DNA of 64,000 bases from Alteromonas mediterranea DE (GCF_000020585.3 NC_011138.3:3359924-3423923); one strand, 5' to 3'; counted from the stretch's first letter, positions 47,131-58,047 are shown. Notes: generated by a model from the letters alone, not told the origin. A program made the numbers and translations.

Positions 47131-47571
47131 ATGAGTAAGTTGAAATTAGGCTTGGTTGCGCTGCTAGCGGGTATATTATCTGCCCTAAGCGCCTCTGCGT
47201 TCGCTGAACAAAAGCAAACGCTTGGAGAGTGGGACGTGCACTACATGGTGGTAAGTACGCCCTTTTTAACACCGGAAGTGGCAGCAAACTACGGCATTGT
47301 AAGAAGTAAGTTTAACGCACTGGTTAACATTTCTGTGCTAGACAAAGTTTCAGGGGCGGCCCAGCGCGCTGACGTGACGGGTACGGCGAAGAACTTAATA
47401 GGTAACGCCCGTAAGCTCACCTTTAAAAAGGTAGAGGAAGGCGATGCTATTTACTATTTAGCTGTATTGCCGTTTCGCGACCAGGAAACCTTCAGGTTTG
47501 AAATTGATGTTCAAAAAGGCTCGAGTAAACAAACCTTAAAATTCCAACAAAAAATGTACGTTGATGAGTAG
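47131..47571 (+). CDS. DUF4426 periplasmic protein
   Basis: A 146-residue exported protein. The ATG at 47131 yields a clean signal peptide (MSKLKLGLVALLAGILSALS, cleavage near SAFAEQ); the in-frame ATG at 47050 would add 27 residues before it. The mature domain (GEWDVHYMVVSTPFLTPEVA ... FRFEIDV) matches the DUF4426 family, which regularly follows yggT in gammaproteobacteria. Function unknown. It ends the operon; a terminator follows after 100 bases. Confidence 0.88.
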   Translation: MSKLKLGLVALLAGILSALSASAFAEQKQTLGEWDVHYMVVSTPFLTPEVAANYGIVRSKFNALVNISVLDKVSGAAQRADVTGTAKNLIGNARKLTFKKVEEGDAIYYLAVLPFRDQETFRFEIDVQKGSSKQTLKFQQKMYVDE

Positions 47572-47670
47572 CCCTTTATTGGCCTTGTGTTACTAACATA
47601 GCAACACAAGTCGCAACGTTTAGCGCAAGGATTTGGCGCGTTAATAAGAAAAACCAAACTAAAATAGATA

Positions 47671-47706
47671 AGCGAGATAACCGTTAAGTGGGTGTCTCGC
47701 TTTTTT
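47671..47706 (+). terminator. Terminator of the yggS-proC-yggT-DUF4426 operon
   Basis: AGCGAGA at 47671-47677 pairs with TCTCGCT at 47695-47701. A second small stem lies inside, and five to six Ts follow (to 47706). Confidence 0.82.
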
Positions 47707-47768
47707 ATTATGTTAAAAATTTGCCAGCTTTGCTTTACCAATTCGTTACAGTAGTAAATAATCAAAAC

Positions 47769-47785
47769 AACTGGTCGGGCAAGTT
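47769..47785 (+). promoter_or_regulatory. FadR-like operator upstream of fadH
   Basis: AACTGGTCGGGCAAGTT matches the palindromic gammaproteobacterial FadR consensus (AACTGGTCNGACCAGTT) at 15 of 17 positions. It lies 73 bases before the fadH start. Because fadH is a beta-oxidation gene, repression by FadR that is relieved by acyl-CoA is the likely logic. The match was made by eye against the consensus. Confidence 0.65.
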
Positions 47786-47842
47786 CACCTACTCACGCGC
47801 CATAATAAAACGTTGTGCGCCAACTGCCCTCATAACCAATAA

Positions 47843-50232
<2,390 letters not shown>

Positions 50233-50325
50233 GTTTTCTCTCCATTACTTTTAGTAAAAAACTGTCTACTAATTACTCTAGTGAAGGGATGCAACAAGAT
50301 CACTGCCATTGGTCGCAAAAACTAA

Positions 50326-50356
50326 AAAGCCAGTAAGGTCTATACTTACTGGCTTT
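50326..50356 (-). terminator. Terminator of the DUF885 gene
   Basis: A 12-bp perfect stem AAAGCCAGTAAG with a seven-base loop; on the minus strand five Ts follow. It lies 35 bases after the DUF885 stop. Confidence 0.88.
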
Positions 50357-50390
50357 AAGATGTTTTAAGATTTACTTATTTTCTCGTTAT

Positions 50391-52226
50391 TTACGCGCTT
50401 TTTTGACTCGCGATCCATCGGTCAATTTTCTGCTCTAAAATAGCCAGTGGAATACCGCCTGTGTTGAGCACTTGGGCGTGGAATTCACGAATATCGAAAT
50501 CATCGCCAAGGGCTTTTTCAGCACGAGCGCGCAGCTCTTGAATCTTAAGTGCGCCAACTTTATAAGACAGCGCTTGCGAAGGAATAGCGATATAACGCTC
50601 TACTTCTGCTACCACTTCCGTACGCGTCATACCTGAGTTATCAAGCATGAAGTCGATGGCTTGTTCACGGGTCCAACCTTTAGCATGAATACCGGTATCT
50701 ACTACCAAACGCATTGCGCGAAGTTGTTCGTCTTGAAGCGTGCCGTAACGGTTCCACGGGTCTTCAAAGAAGCCCATTTCATAGCCTAGCGTTTCAGAAT
50801 ACAGCGCCCACCCCTCGCCAAACGCAGGTAGGAAACTAAAGCGCATGAACGACGGTAGCGCTTCATTTTCTTGCGCAAGACTCACTTGGAAATGATGACC
50901 TGGCGCGCCTTCGTGTAGGTATAAGGTAACGTTGCCCGTTGTTAAGCGGCTTGGCAAGTCGTACGCGTTAAAGTAGAAGGTTCCCGGGCGAGAACCATCT
51001 GGGGTGCCCGGCTGATAAGAGCCACCCGCGCTAAATTGCTCAATAGCAGGGTCGTAGGGCTTTATTTCTAACTCAGACTTAGGCAGCAATGAAAAGTATT
51101 GGTCAATTTTTTCGTCCACTTCACGACCAATATCATAATAGCTCTGGGTTAGCGCCTCACGACTTTCAGGCTTAAACTTGGGATCGGTGCGCACATAGTC
51201 GAAGAACTCGTTTAACGTGCCCTCAAATTTCACCTCGTCTTTAATCTCAAGCATGTCATTTTTGATACGCTTAACTTCTTTTAAGCCCAGCTTGTGAAGC
51301 TCATCAGGCGTCATTGGCAGTGTCGTTGAACCTTCTACCATCAATTGATAAAGCTTTGCACCACCTTTCATATCGCTAAGGCCAATACTTTCACGGGCAA
51401 CAGGCAAATACTCATCCCGAAGAAAGTCGCGCATACGCGTGGTTGCATCGTAAATCTCTTGCGTCGCTTTCTCGTAGTCAGCGCTCAAACGCGCTTTTTC
51501 CTCGTCGGAAAAGCTCTCTGGAAACATGGTGATTGGTCCCCAGAACTGCGACTCTTTGATAGGGATAGCCAGCTGAGTATCAAACTGTTTTATCACACGG
51601 TCGATAGTTAGCTTAGTTTCAAGCACCCCACTTTCCATCCCTTCGCGAAACTTACCAATAGCACGGTCAGAAATCGCGATGTAATCCTTATGGCGAGATA
51701 AATTGTTCTCGTAATCTTCTACCGTTTTAAATGGTGCAGCGCCCTTTCCGCTCGCAAACGTAGGGTAAAAGGTATGGAATCCACTGAAGTGGTTCACAGG
51801 ACGTACTTCTGTAAGCGCTTCAATTTCGTCTGACGACATCTTTAGCGAGCGCTCTTGGTTGTATTTAAATACATCGTAGGCAAGCTTATCAGTATCGCTT
51901 AACTTGCTGCGGTCAATTTGTTTAAGTTCTGACAAATTAAGCTGTGTAGCCGTTTTTCCCGCTAATGCGTGGGAGTCTGTCAAGAAGTCACCCATTCTGT
52001 CGGCATAGCGCATATCACCACGGAAAATCGCCATAATCGGATTAAGCTCTATATTTCGCTGATCAGCGGCAGCAAACAAGGCGAAGAGCTTCTCATGCTC
52101 AGTGTGCGCCGCTTTGGCGACCATTTCATTATCACCCTGATGATTGTGCGCATAGGTAACCGCAAGCGGTGAACTTAACGCAATTGCAACTGCACTGCTA
52201 ACTAGCAACGTTTTGAATAATTTCAT
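50391..52226 (-). CDS. DUF885 family exported peptidase-like protein
   Basis: A 611-residue protein with signal peptide (MKLFKTLLVSSAVAIALSS, cleavage near TYAHN). The start at 52226 was chosen for AAGGA 6 bases upstream; a longer in-frame start would hide the signal. It carries the DUF885 metal motif LHEGAPGHHFQ near residue 455 with a later Glu in FGEGWALYSE, the HExxH-like arrangement of this metallopeptidase clan. ARESIG and PGTFYFNAYD are further family marks. Probable periplasmic carboxypeptidase or oligopeptidase; substrate unknown. Confidence 0.88.
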   Translation of the reverse strand: MKLFKTLLVSSAVAIALSSPLAVTYAHNHQGDNEMVAKAAHTEHEKLFALFAAADQRNIELNPIMAIFRGDMRYADRMGDFLTDSHALAGKTATQLNLSELKQIDRSKLSDTDKLAYDVFKYNQERSLKMSSDEIEALTEVRPVNHFSGFHTFYPTFASGKGAAPFKTVEDYENNLSRHKDYIAISDRAIGKFREGMESGVLETKLTIDRVIKQFDTQLAIPIKESQFWGPITMFPESFSDEEKARLSADYEKATQEIYDATTRMRDFLRDEYLPVARESIGLSDMKGGAKLYQLMVEGSTTLPMTPDELHKLGLKEVKRIKNDMLEIKDEVKFEGTLNEFFDYVRTDPKFKPESREALTQSYYDIGREVDEKIDQYFSLLPKSELEIKPYDPAIEQFSAGGSYQPGTPDGSRPGTFYFNAYDLPSRLTTGNVTLYLHEGAPGHHFQVSLAQENEALPSFMRFSFLPAFGEGWALYSETLGYEMGFFEDPWNRYGTLQDEQLRAMRLVVDTGIHAKGWTREQAIDFMLDNSGMTRTEVVAEVERYIAIPSQALSYKVGALKIQELRARAEKALGDDFDIREFHAQVLNTGGIPLAILEQKIDRWIASQKSA

Positions 52227-52303
52227 GATATTTCCTTGGATAGGAGCTTTTGCTCTGTCGTAATTATTATTGGCACTATATAGGCTACACAATAAAACCT
52301 ATC

Positions 52304-52936
52304 TTATTGAGCGGGTAAGTGCGACATTTCGCCGCGCCACGCACGCTCATAGGCTTCTCGTGACAGTACACGTTGTGCGTAGTCACTTATATTTTGAAAG
52401 TCGATTGCTAACTTACTGCCCTTAGCCCACGCTAAAATATGCCCTGCAATAACGTCGGCCATAGTAAACATGTTACCGCAAACAAATTCGTTACCGCCAA
52501 GCATAGAAGCAAACACCCTGAGCGCACGCTGAAACTCCCACGCACTAACGCCGTGCATTTCCTCCAATCTTTGCGATTCGGGTAAAGCAAACGTGTGCTT
52601 GGCTAAATTCCAAACCGGCTGTTCTAGCTCACTGGTGAGAAATAGCATCATCTCTTCGTACTTAGCCCGCGAGAAACTGCCAGGCTCGGGAATAAATTCT
52701 TGCATACCGTGGCGCTCAGCCAAGTAAGTGACAATGGCAGCTGACTCAGACAGTGTGCCCTCGGGGGTTGCCAATACCGGTATTTTCGCCGATGGGCTTA
52801 CTGCTTTATAGTCATCAGACAAATGCTGACCTTGTTTCAAGTCGATTAGTTTGTATTCGTAAGGTAAACCAATTTCTTCCAGCGCCCACGCTACACGAAC
52901 CGAGCGGGTTTTAGGGTAACCGTAAAGTGTATACAT
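52304..52936 (-). CDS. Glutathione S-transferase family protein
   Basis: A 210-residue cytosolic GST. The thioredoxin-like N-terminal domain (MYTLYGYPKTRSVRVAWALEE) has the glutathione-contact SESAAIVTYL near 65, and an all-helical C-terminal domain follows. A Ser/Tyr near the N-terminus is the candidate catalytic residue. Substrate unknown. It is 77 bases upstream of the DUF885 gene on the same strand, but with space for a separate promoter. Confidence 0.88.
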   Translation of the reverse strand: MYTLYGYPKTRSVRVAWALEEIGLPYEYKLIDLKQGQHLSDDYKAVSPSAKIPVLATPEGTLSESAAIVTYLAERHGMQEFIPEPGSFSRAKYEEMMLFLTSELEQPVWNLAKHTFALPESQRLEEMHGVSAWEFQRALRVFASMLGGNEFVCGNMFTMADVIAGHILAWAKGSKLAIDFQNISDYAQRVLSREAYERAWRGEMSHLPAQ

Positions 52937-53291
52937 GCCCTTGCCTCTAATGTGAATTTATATGCGCTAACTGTAAGGCTAATAGGATAAAAGTGCTACT
53001 TAGATATTGTTACTGAGTTTTACCGCCGTAACATGAATCTTCCATCTGTACGTCTTCAAAGAAATGAAACGTCCAAGGTAAAGCATACAGTAACTTTTTC
53101 ATACACAGGGTATAACCCTTTCATTATGCGCTGCGGTTAATTTTGTTTAGCTAAACGCTGGCTTCCTTAGAGTCTACATTGGTAAAGGCCTTAACAGCTT
53201 TGCTGTAGAGTTCGCGCAACTGGTTTACTTTATGCTCGTTAAGGTTTGTAGTTTTCAAAAATACGTCATTAATCTAGTGAAGGAGAACACG
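52937..53291. other. Divergent intergenic region upstream of sodC
   Basis: 355 bases without a gene. Two short perfect inverted repeats are visible: AGGGT-ATA-ACCCT (53107-53119) and the 12-bp palindrome GTTTAGCTAAAC (53145-53156). They could be operators for sodC or the GST gene; neither matches a regulator site I know. Confidence 0.45.
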
Positions 53292-53837
53292 ATGAAAAAA
53301 CGTTTATTATCTACCCTAGCAGGGTCTATCTCACTGATTCTAAGTGCAGGCAGCTTAGCAGGTCATCACCAACACGAAGGAAAAGAGGTGGTGATGAATA
53401 ACCTTAAAACCAACCAGAGCATGGGTACTGTAAAGGTAAGCAGTTACGACGATGATGGTGTGGTTTTTACGCCTAACCTTTCCGGTTTAACGCCGGGTAT
53501 ACACGGGTTTCATGTTCATCAAAATGGTGATTGCTCAACGGCTATGAAAGACGGTAAAAAAATACTTGGTGGTGCTGCCGGCGGACACTTCGACCCAGAA
53601 GATACCAATAAACACAGAGCTCCATGGTCTGAGAAAGGGCACGAAGGCGATCTTCCCGTGCTGTATGTTGATGAAAACGGAAAAGCCACGCAGCCTATTT
53701 TCGCCCCAGAGCTAGAGCTTGAAGATATTGAAGGTCGTGCACTTATGATTCACGCAGGCGGCGACAACTACTCAGACTCCCCTAAAAAACTAGGTGGTGG
53801 CGGCGAACGCGTTGCTTGTGGCCTAATCGGTAAATAG
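53292..53837 (+). CDS. sodC: Periplasmic Cu/Zn superoxide dismutase
   Basis: A 181-residue exported SOD. The signal peptide is MKKRLLSTLAGSISLILSAG, cleaved near residue 22. ATG 53292 has AAGGAG 6 bases upstream. Copper ligands are in HGFHVHQNGDC; the bridging His and zinc ligands are in GGHFDPEDTNKH, with HEGD and the later MIHAGGDNYSD. The disulfide Cys pair is DC...RVACG. It removes superoxide in the periplasm. It is followed by two terminators in tandem. Confidence 0.96.
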   Translation: MKKRLLSTLAGSISLILSAGSLAGHHQHEGKEVVMNNLKTNQSMGTVKVSSYDDDGVVFTPNLSGLTPGIHGFHVHQNGDCSTAMKDGKKILGGAAGGHFDPEDTNKHRAPWSEKGHEGDLPVLYVDENGKATQPIFAPELELEDIEGRALMIHAGGDNYSDSPKKLGGGGERVACGLIGK

Positions 53838-53884
53838 GTTAATGGCAGTTAACCGCTAGCTACCCTAACAGAAGCGTTTAAACT

Positions 53885-53926
53885 AAAAGCCCCCGGTAAT
53901 CAAACATCTCAATTACTGGGGGCTTT
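53885..53926 (+). terminator. First terminator after sodC
   Basis: A stem of about 15 bp (AAAAGCCCCCGGTAAT with one G-U pair) and an 11-base loop, followed by five Ts. Confidence 0.85.
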
Positions 53927-53956
53927 TTACATCTAAATTTTTAAGCGGATATAAAT

Positions 53957-53984
53957 AAAGCTCGCTAACAGAAGCGAGCTTTTT
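53957..53984 (+). terminator. Second, tandem terminator after sodC
   Basis: A 10-bp perfect stem AAAGCTCGCT / AGCGAGCTTT with a six-base loop and a run of five Ts, 30 bases after the first terminator. On the minus strand it could also serve the OsmC-like gene. Confidence 0.8.
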
Positions 53985-54055
53985 AAAATGTGTTTACTGT
54001 TTTCTAGCGCCTAGCGCGTTTACCTCAACGGCCAGTAACCCTCAGTGCTAACACC

Positions 54056-54490
54056 TCAGCTATTATTTAGCTTATATTCCAACGTAATGTTGGCATTAAG
54101 TAATTGAGACACAGGGCAGTTTTCTTTCGCTTCCTGAGCAATCTTCTCAAACTCGTCTTCTGTGATACCTTCAACTTCAGCGTCTAATGTTAACGCCGAC
54201 TTGGTAATTTCAAAACCGTCATCGCTTTTGTCTAGGCTTATTTTGGCTGTGGTATTTAATTCGCCGTCATCATACCCTGCATCGGATAATGCAAAAGAAA
54301 GCGCCATGGTGAAACAACTCGCATGGGCGGCACCAATCAATTCTTCGGGGTTAGTCCCTTTTCCATCTTCAAAACGTGTATTAAAACCATAGGGCTGATT
54401 AGATAAGGCGCCCGTTTCCGTGGAAATACTGCCCTTTCCTTCTTTACCCAGCGGTTTGTATGCTGCACTACCTGATTTGACTATCGACAT
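54056..54490 (-). CDS. osmC: OsmC family organic hydroperoxide reductase
   Basis: A 144-residue OsmC/Ohr-fold protein. The two redox cysteines are in HASCFTMALS (about Cys59) and ENCPVSQLL (about Cys124), and GTNPEELIGAAHA is the family motif. The GTNPEE form and the N-terminal GSISTETG favour OsmC over Ohr. It detoxifies organic peroxides using thiols. AAGGAAG lies 6 bases before ATG. It neighbours sodC and the msrA remnant, an oxidative-stress group. Confidence 0.93.
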   Translation of the reverse strand: MSIVKSGSAAYKPLGKEGKGSISTETGALSNQPYGFNTRFEDGKGTNPEELIGAAHASCFTMALSFALSDAGYDDGELNTTAKISLDKSDDGFEITKSALTLDAEVEGITEDEFEKIAQEAKENCPVSQLLNANITLEYKLNNS

Positions 54491-54897
54491 ATTATCTTCC
54501 TTACTTTCTACTTAATTAAATCTGAGCCAAGCTCTTTTAGAGACCTGAACAAACGACAACCGGCTGCACGAAGTAAAGCAACGCTTGATTAGCGTTAAGC
54601 AAAACTGACCTACCTCACAGAGTGAAATCACACGTTGTCGCGTATTTTGACTCACACGTAATTGCTGAGATGCAAATGCTCTGCCGATCGAAAGGCTCTT
54701 ACTACAGTCCTTGTCATGGCAGGGCTACAGAGCAGTCGGGTGAAAAAAGATGGCGTTCACTTTGCTACCAGTGAACGCAGGCTACAGAGTCTGATGAAAA
54801 TTTTACTTACCCTCTTTTGGCATTAATTGTTTTTGATTCTAGTGCGATACTGTTAATCGCTAGCTAAGCTTTTTCTTTTATAAGCGAGGAAAAAGAG
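54491..54897. other. Intergenic region with hairpin and direct repeats before the msrA remnant
   Basis: 407 bases without a gene. A 9-bp perfect hairpin (GCGTTCACT at 54753-54761, complement at 54770-54778) is flanked by two copies of GGCTACAGAG (54723-54732 and 54780-54789). It resembles a structured leader or remnant but matches no riboswitch I know. Confidence 0.45.
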
Positions 54898-55258
54898 ATG
54901 CTACAAACTGCGATAAAATTAATTGCAGCCTAAACCGTTCTTTGACCCTTTTGATGACAGAGGGCAGTTTTGCGACAAAGGTCCCAGCTACCTAAGCGCT
55001 ATTTTTGTTGCGAACGATAAAGAACGTGCTATCGCCGAAAAAACAAAAGCTGACGTAATCACCCAGTTTCCGAATAAAGACGTGGTAATACCAATACTTG
55101 ATGCTTCTACTTTTTATCCAATTAAAGGTGATGAAATAGGCCACCAAGATTTCTATAAGAAAAGTCCTGTTCGGTACAAATTCTACCGTTGGAACTGTGG
55201 TCGCGATCAGCGCTTAAAAGAAATCTGGGGCGACAAAGCCATGGGAAAAATAAAATAG
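54898..55258 (+). pseudogene. msrA: Methionine sulfoxide reductase A remnant lacking the catalytic half
   Basis: ATG 54898 with GAGG upstream opens 11 codons (MLQTAIKLIAA) then a stop. In the next frame, from about 54927, an MsrA C-terminal half reads DPFDDRGQFCDKGPSYLSAIF and later YHQDFYKKSPVRYKFYR-like residues, ending KEIWGDKAMGKIK at 55258. Intact MsrA carries its active GCFWC motif near the N-terminus; that half is absent. The remaining ~110 residues can only start at TTG 54923 with no ribosome site. An internal out-of-frame deletion explains the structure. Confidence 0.8.
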
Positions 55259-55368
55259 TGTACAGCGAGTTTGTCTAAGCATAAATCTCAACGCTTCGAC
55301 TCAACGTATTGCTAATACTCTATGTAAACAAATGGATATTGATGCTATAGCAATATGAGGAGATGTGT

Positions 55369-55881
55369 ATGTTTAGCGCTAGCCCAACGCTCGACTTGAT
55401 ATGTAGAGGCCTTTTTCTTACCACGATGGTAATGGTATGGGTAGTATTGCTGGTTCGTATTAACGGCTTACGTTCTTTCTCGAAAATGACAAACTTCGAC
55501 TTCGTAATGACGGTAGCGGTAGGCTCATTGCTCGCCAGTGCTTCTCAAACGACCACGTGGGAAGCGTTTTTGCAAGCCATGGTTGCTATGGCCGCCCTAT
55601 TTATTGTGCAATCGGTTAGCGCCAGACTACGCAGACGGTCTGATAAAATTGAAGCAATAATGCAAAACACGCCGGTTATTTTAATGAGAAACGGCGAAAT
55701 TATTGACGGCGCGCTTGAAGAAACTCGGGTGGCACGCAGCGATTTGCTCGCTAAGCTTCGGGAAGCTAACGTATTAGACTTAAATGAAGTGAGAGCAGTA
55801 GTCCTTGAAACTACTGGCGACATCTCGGTGCTCCATGGCGAGCACTGTTCAGAAGCCTTGCTAAAAGGTACGAAAGCATAA
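55369..55881 (+). CDS. DUF421 (YetF-like) membrane protein
   Basis: A 170-residue protein with two to three N-terminal membrane helices (LFLTTMVMVWVVLLVRI and following) and a small cytoplasmic alpha/beta domain. Family features are LRSFSKMTNFDFVMTVAVGSLLAS and a later NTPVILMRNGEI.....R then DL...LREANV. The start at 55369 places GAGGAG at normal spacing; the ATG six bases upstream is too close. The function of DUF421 in proteobacteria is unknown. Confidence 0.88.
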   Translation: MFSASPTLDLICRGLFLTTMVMVWVVLLVRINGLRSFSKMTNFDFVMTVAVGSLLASASQTTTWEAFLQAMVAMAALFIVQSVSARLRRRSDKIEAIMQNTPVILMRNGEIIDGALEETRVARSDLLAKLREANVLDLNEVRAVVLETTGDISVLHGEHCSEALLKGTKA

Positions 55882-55920
55882 AAAGCTAACTATTTATCTC
55901 CCGTTTAGCCTGCGTAATAA

Positions 55921-56268
55921 CTATAAGAAATGCAAAGCGCACCAGTATATTACGCCAAAAACGGCGACGCCGAAGAATACAGGCAGGCCCAATGCCTTGG
56001 TCTTACGCCAAACGAGTATTGTTATCACAGTTGCAACGCCTGTGGCTATCCAACTGGCCGCAGACGGGGCTTTAGGAATAAGCGAAGCGCCCAACATAGC
56101 TGCAATCATCAATGGACCTAGCACACTTAACCAAGTAGGCAAGCGCGCTTGGGTATTGTTGGCCTTGTGTTTGTTGAAGTGACGCTGTGTCCATAATAAC
56201 GGCGCTACGCGCAACACGTAGGTGCCTATCGCCGCCACGATAATTGCTATCCAAATATCAGTTTGCAT
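55921..56268 (-). CDS. azlD: AzlD family branched-chain amino-acid exporter subunit
   Basis: A 115-residue membrane protein with about four helices (WIAIIVAAIGTYVLRVAPLL, and GPLMIAAMLGASL). AzlD is the small partner of AzlC in exporters of branched-chain amino acids (BrnFE/YgaZH type). Start at MQTDIW (56268), with AGGA about 9 bases upstream and an 11-base overlap with azlC. A longer in-frame start lies within azlC and lacks similarity. Confidence 0.88.
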   Translation of the reverse strand: MQTDIWIAIIVAAIGTYVLRVAPLLWTQRHFNKHKANNTQARLPTWLSVLGPLMIAAMLGASLIPKAPSAASWIATGVATVITILVWRKTKALGLPVFFGVAVFGVIYWCALHFL

Positions 56269-56980
56269 GAGACTGCGTCCTTTCAACATGGGAAGTAAGC
56301 AAATAGAACGTGAGCGCACCGCATAGCGCCGCCAGCGGAATAGCTGCATTTTTAAAACTACTAAGCGCAACAAAAAGCGCTATGGATATCGTTACCAGCA
56401 AGGTAACGCTCCACAGTTTATTAGAAAATTTTGGCGCTAATAACACAACAAACAACGCCGGTAAGGCAAAGGGCATCACGCTATCAAGAATTGGCCATTT
56501 CTGTGTAAGCGAGTCTCCCGCTATACCTCCAAGTGCTGTACCCAGAATCCAACTAAACCACGCCACCATTGATACACCTTTAAACCAATCTACTTTCTTG
56601 GTGTCTTCCATAGAAGGTAAACGTGTATGGGCTAGCGCAAAAATTTGATCAGTAAGGCCATGCATTAAATAGGGCCACGCTTTGCTTTGCGGTAAATAAG
56701 GCACTAAGTTGGGCGCGTAAACCACATGGCGTACGTTGACCAATAGTGTCATACACACGGCTAGCCAAAGGGGAGCACCTGATGCCACCATGGCAACTAA
56801 AAGAAATTGCGACGCACCTGCGTAAATGAACACAGAAATTAGCGTAGCCTCTAATGTTGAAAAGCCAGCTTGAATGGCAATAACGCCGAATGAAATGGCT
56901 ACCGGGATATACCCTCCGAGCAAGGGTAACCCATCTATGATCCCCTGCTTTAGCCCACTTTTTGATGAAACCTGGCTCAT
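56258..56980 (-). CDS. azlC: AzlC family branched-chain amino-acid exporter subunit
   Basis: A 240-residue inner-membrane protein with about seven helices. Family marks are GLPLLGGYIPVAISFGVIA, YAGASQFLLVAM and NVRHVVYAPNLVPYL. The start at 56980 (MSQVSSK) has GAGG 7 bases upstream and overlaps the XRE-cupin stop (ATGA). With AzlD it forms an amino-acid exporter. It is third in a regulator-azlC-azlD operon that the regulator probably controls. Confidence 0.92.
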   Translation of the reverse strand: MSQVSSKSGLKQGIIDGLPLLGGYIPVAISFGVIAIQAGFSTLEATLISVFIYAGASQFLLVAMVASGAPLWLAVCMTLLVNVRHVVYAPNLVPYLPQSKAWPYLMHGLTDQIFALAHTRLPSMEDTKKVDWFKGVSMVAWFSWILGTALGGIAGDSLTQKWPILDSVMPFALPALFVVLLAPKFSNKLWSVTLLVTISIALFVALSSFKNAAIPLAALCGALTFYLLTSHVERTQSHAN

Positions 56981-57504
56981 TTTATTGCCTCTTTGTGATA
57001 AACGATAGTGATAAGGCACGTTACCCACTCATCTTGAGTTTTGTAGACGTGAGGTAAATCGGCGCTGAAAGCAATACTTTGACCGGGTAGCAGTAGTTGG
57101 GTACTGCCAATATTCCCTGCTTCTAACGTACCGCTTATCACGGTAATGGTTTCTTGTGTTTCAGTCGCGTGAGCCTCGGCTTCTCGCCGCGTATTAGGTG
57201 CAACAGACATCCAGTAAGCATCGACATTGGGTACTCCCTGCCCTTGCTCAATGAGACGCACTTCTACTCCGTTCTCTCCCACGCTTGTGCTAAGGGGCTG
57301 CACAAGTTGACCAAATGGCACGTCTAATTGCTTAGCTAATCGCCAAATAGTATCTAACGTAGGATTACCGTTACCCTGCTCTAGCCTAGAAAGATTTGAC
57401 TTGGCAATACCTGCCCCTGCGGCTAATTGCGACAGCGAGACACCTTTATCTTGCCTAAGTTTCTTAAGATGCCTACCTAGAATATTAAGGGTGGCTTGAT
57501 TCAC
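56977..57504 (-). CDS. XRE-family regulator with C-terminal cupin domain
   Basis: A 175-residue repressor. The N-terminal helix-turn-helix is LKKLRQDKGVSLSQLAAGAGIAKSNLSRLEQG (about 12-43), shown in parts. The cupin domain (about 80-170) has ETQETITVISGTLEAG and PGQSIAFSADLPHVY. Start is GTG at 57502-57504. HTH-cupin proteins sense small ligands such as amino acids. It is first gene of the operon with azlC and azlD, and its predicted operator overlaps its own promoter region. Confidence 0.88.
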   Translation of the reverse strand: MNQATLNILGRHLKKLRQDKGVSLSQLAAGAGIAKSNLSRLEQGNGNPTLDTIWRLAKQLDVPFGQLVQPLSTSVGENGVEVRLIEQGQGVPNVDAYWMSVAPNTRREAEAHATETQETITVISGTLEAGNIGSTQLLLPGQSIAFSADLPHVYKTQDEWVTCLITIVYHKEAIK

Positions 57505-57522
57505 ACGGCGCCAACTTATATT

Positions 57523-57556
57523 TGTTCTATTTATGGAATGTTCTATATATAGAACA
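57523..57556 (-). promoter_or_regulatory. Palindromic operator of the XRE-azlCD operon
   Basis: A perfect 18-bp palindrome TGTTCTATATATAGAACA (57539-57556) lies 34 bases before the regulator start. A further half-site TGTTCTAT sits at 57523-57530, 16 bases away in the same orientation. This is the expected size and place of an XRE repressor site and suggests autoregulation. Confidence 0.75.
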
Positions 57557-58047
57557 ATTTAAAGTCAAGAAGTTTGTTTTTTAATGTGATTGTAGGTTTG
57601 AAAACATAAACACGAATATAGCGGTTAACCCGACTGAAAATGTTAATAAGCGACTAAATGCCAGCTTTTTCAATCACAAACATTTACGCACAGAAAACAA
57701 TTACTTTAGTGTTGATAGAAAATCCATGCGCATCGCTAAGCAAATAACGCGACTCAAGTCATTAACAAACACACTACATTTAAATCGTTGAAATGATTAA
57801 GAAATCTTATCAGCTACCGTTACTTAACGTTCATTCACTGCTAGGATCTTAAGTAATAGATAAACAAATAAAGCACAAGCTTGGGGCTTTTGGCCTTTCT
57901 GAATAGCCAAAGCAATGGCTTTCAAACATAGAAAACCGGCAAACATACCATTTGCCGGTTTTTGTATTTTAATCTTGTGCCAGTGCGCCGTGCTCAAGCA
58001 GCTAGCAGGCGACACAATGGTAAGAAATGAAGGAACAAAGCTAGCTT
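57557..58047. other. Long intergenic region with a possible small RNA
   Basis: About 490 bases without a protein gene. Its right part ends in a strong plus-strand terminator (57932-57963) although no gene precedes it. Before it, GCTTTTGGC and GCCAAAGC-like segments (57887-57913) can pair. A small RNA of about 100-170 nt is possible; no promoter is convincing. Confidence 0.4.
57932..57963 (+). terminator. Orphan terminator upstream of the MFS gene
   Basis: A 12-bp perfect stem AAAACCGGCAAA / TTTGCCGGTTTT with a seven-base loop and a five-T run. It follows no visible protein gene on the plus strand. Confidence 0.78.

Noticed and set aside
57824-58015. 63-codon minus-strand frame upstream of the MFS gene
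   Set aside because: It runs through the terminator hairpin at 57932-57963 and has no ribosome site or similarity.
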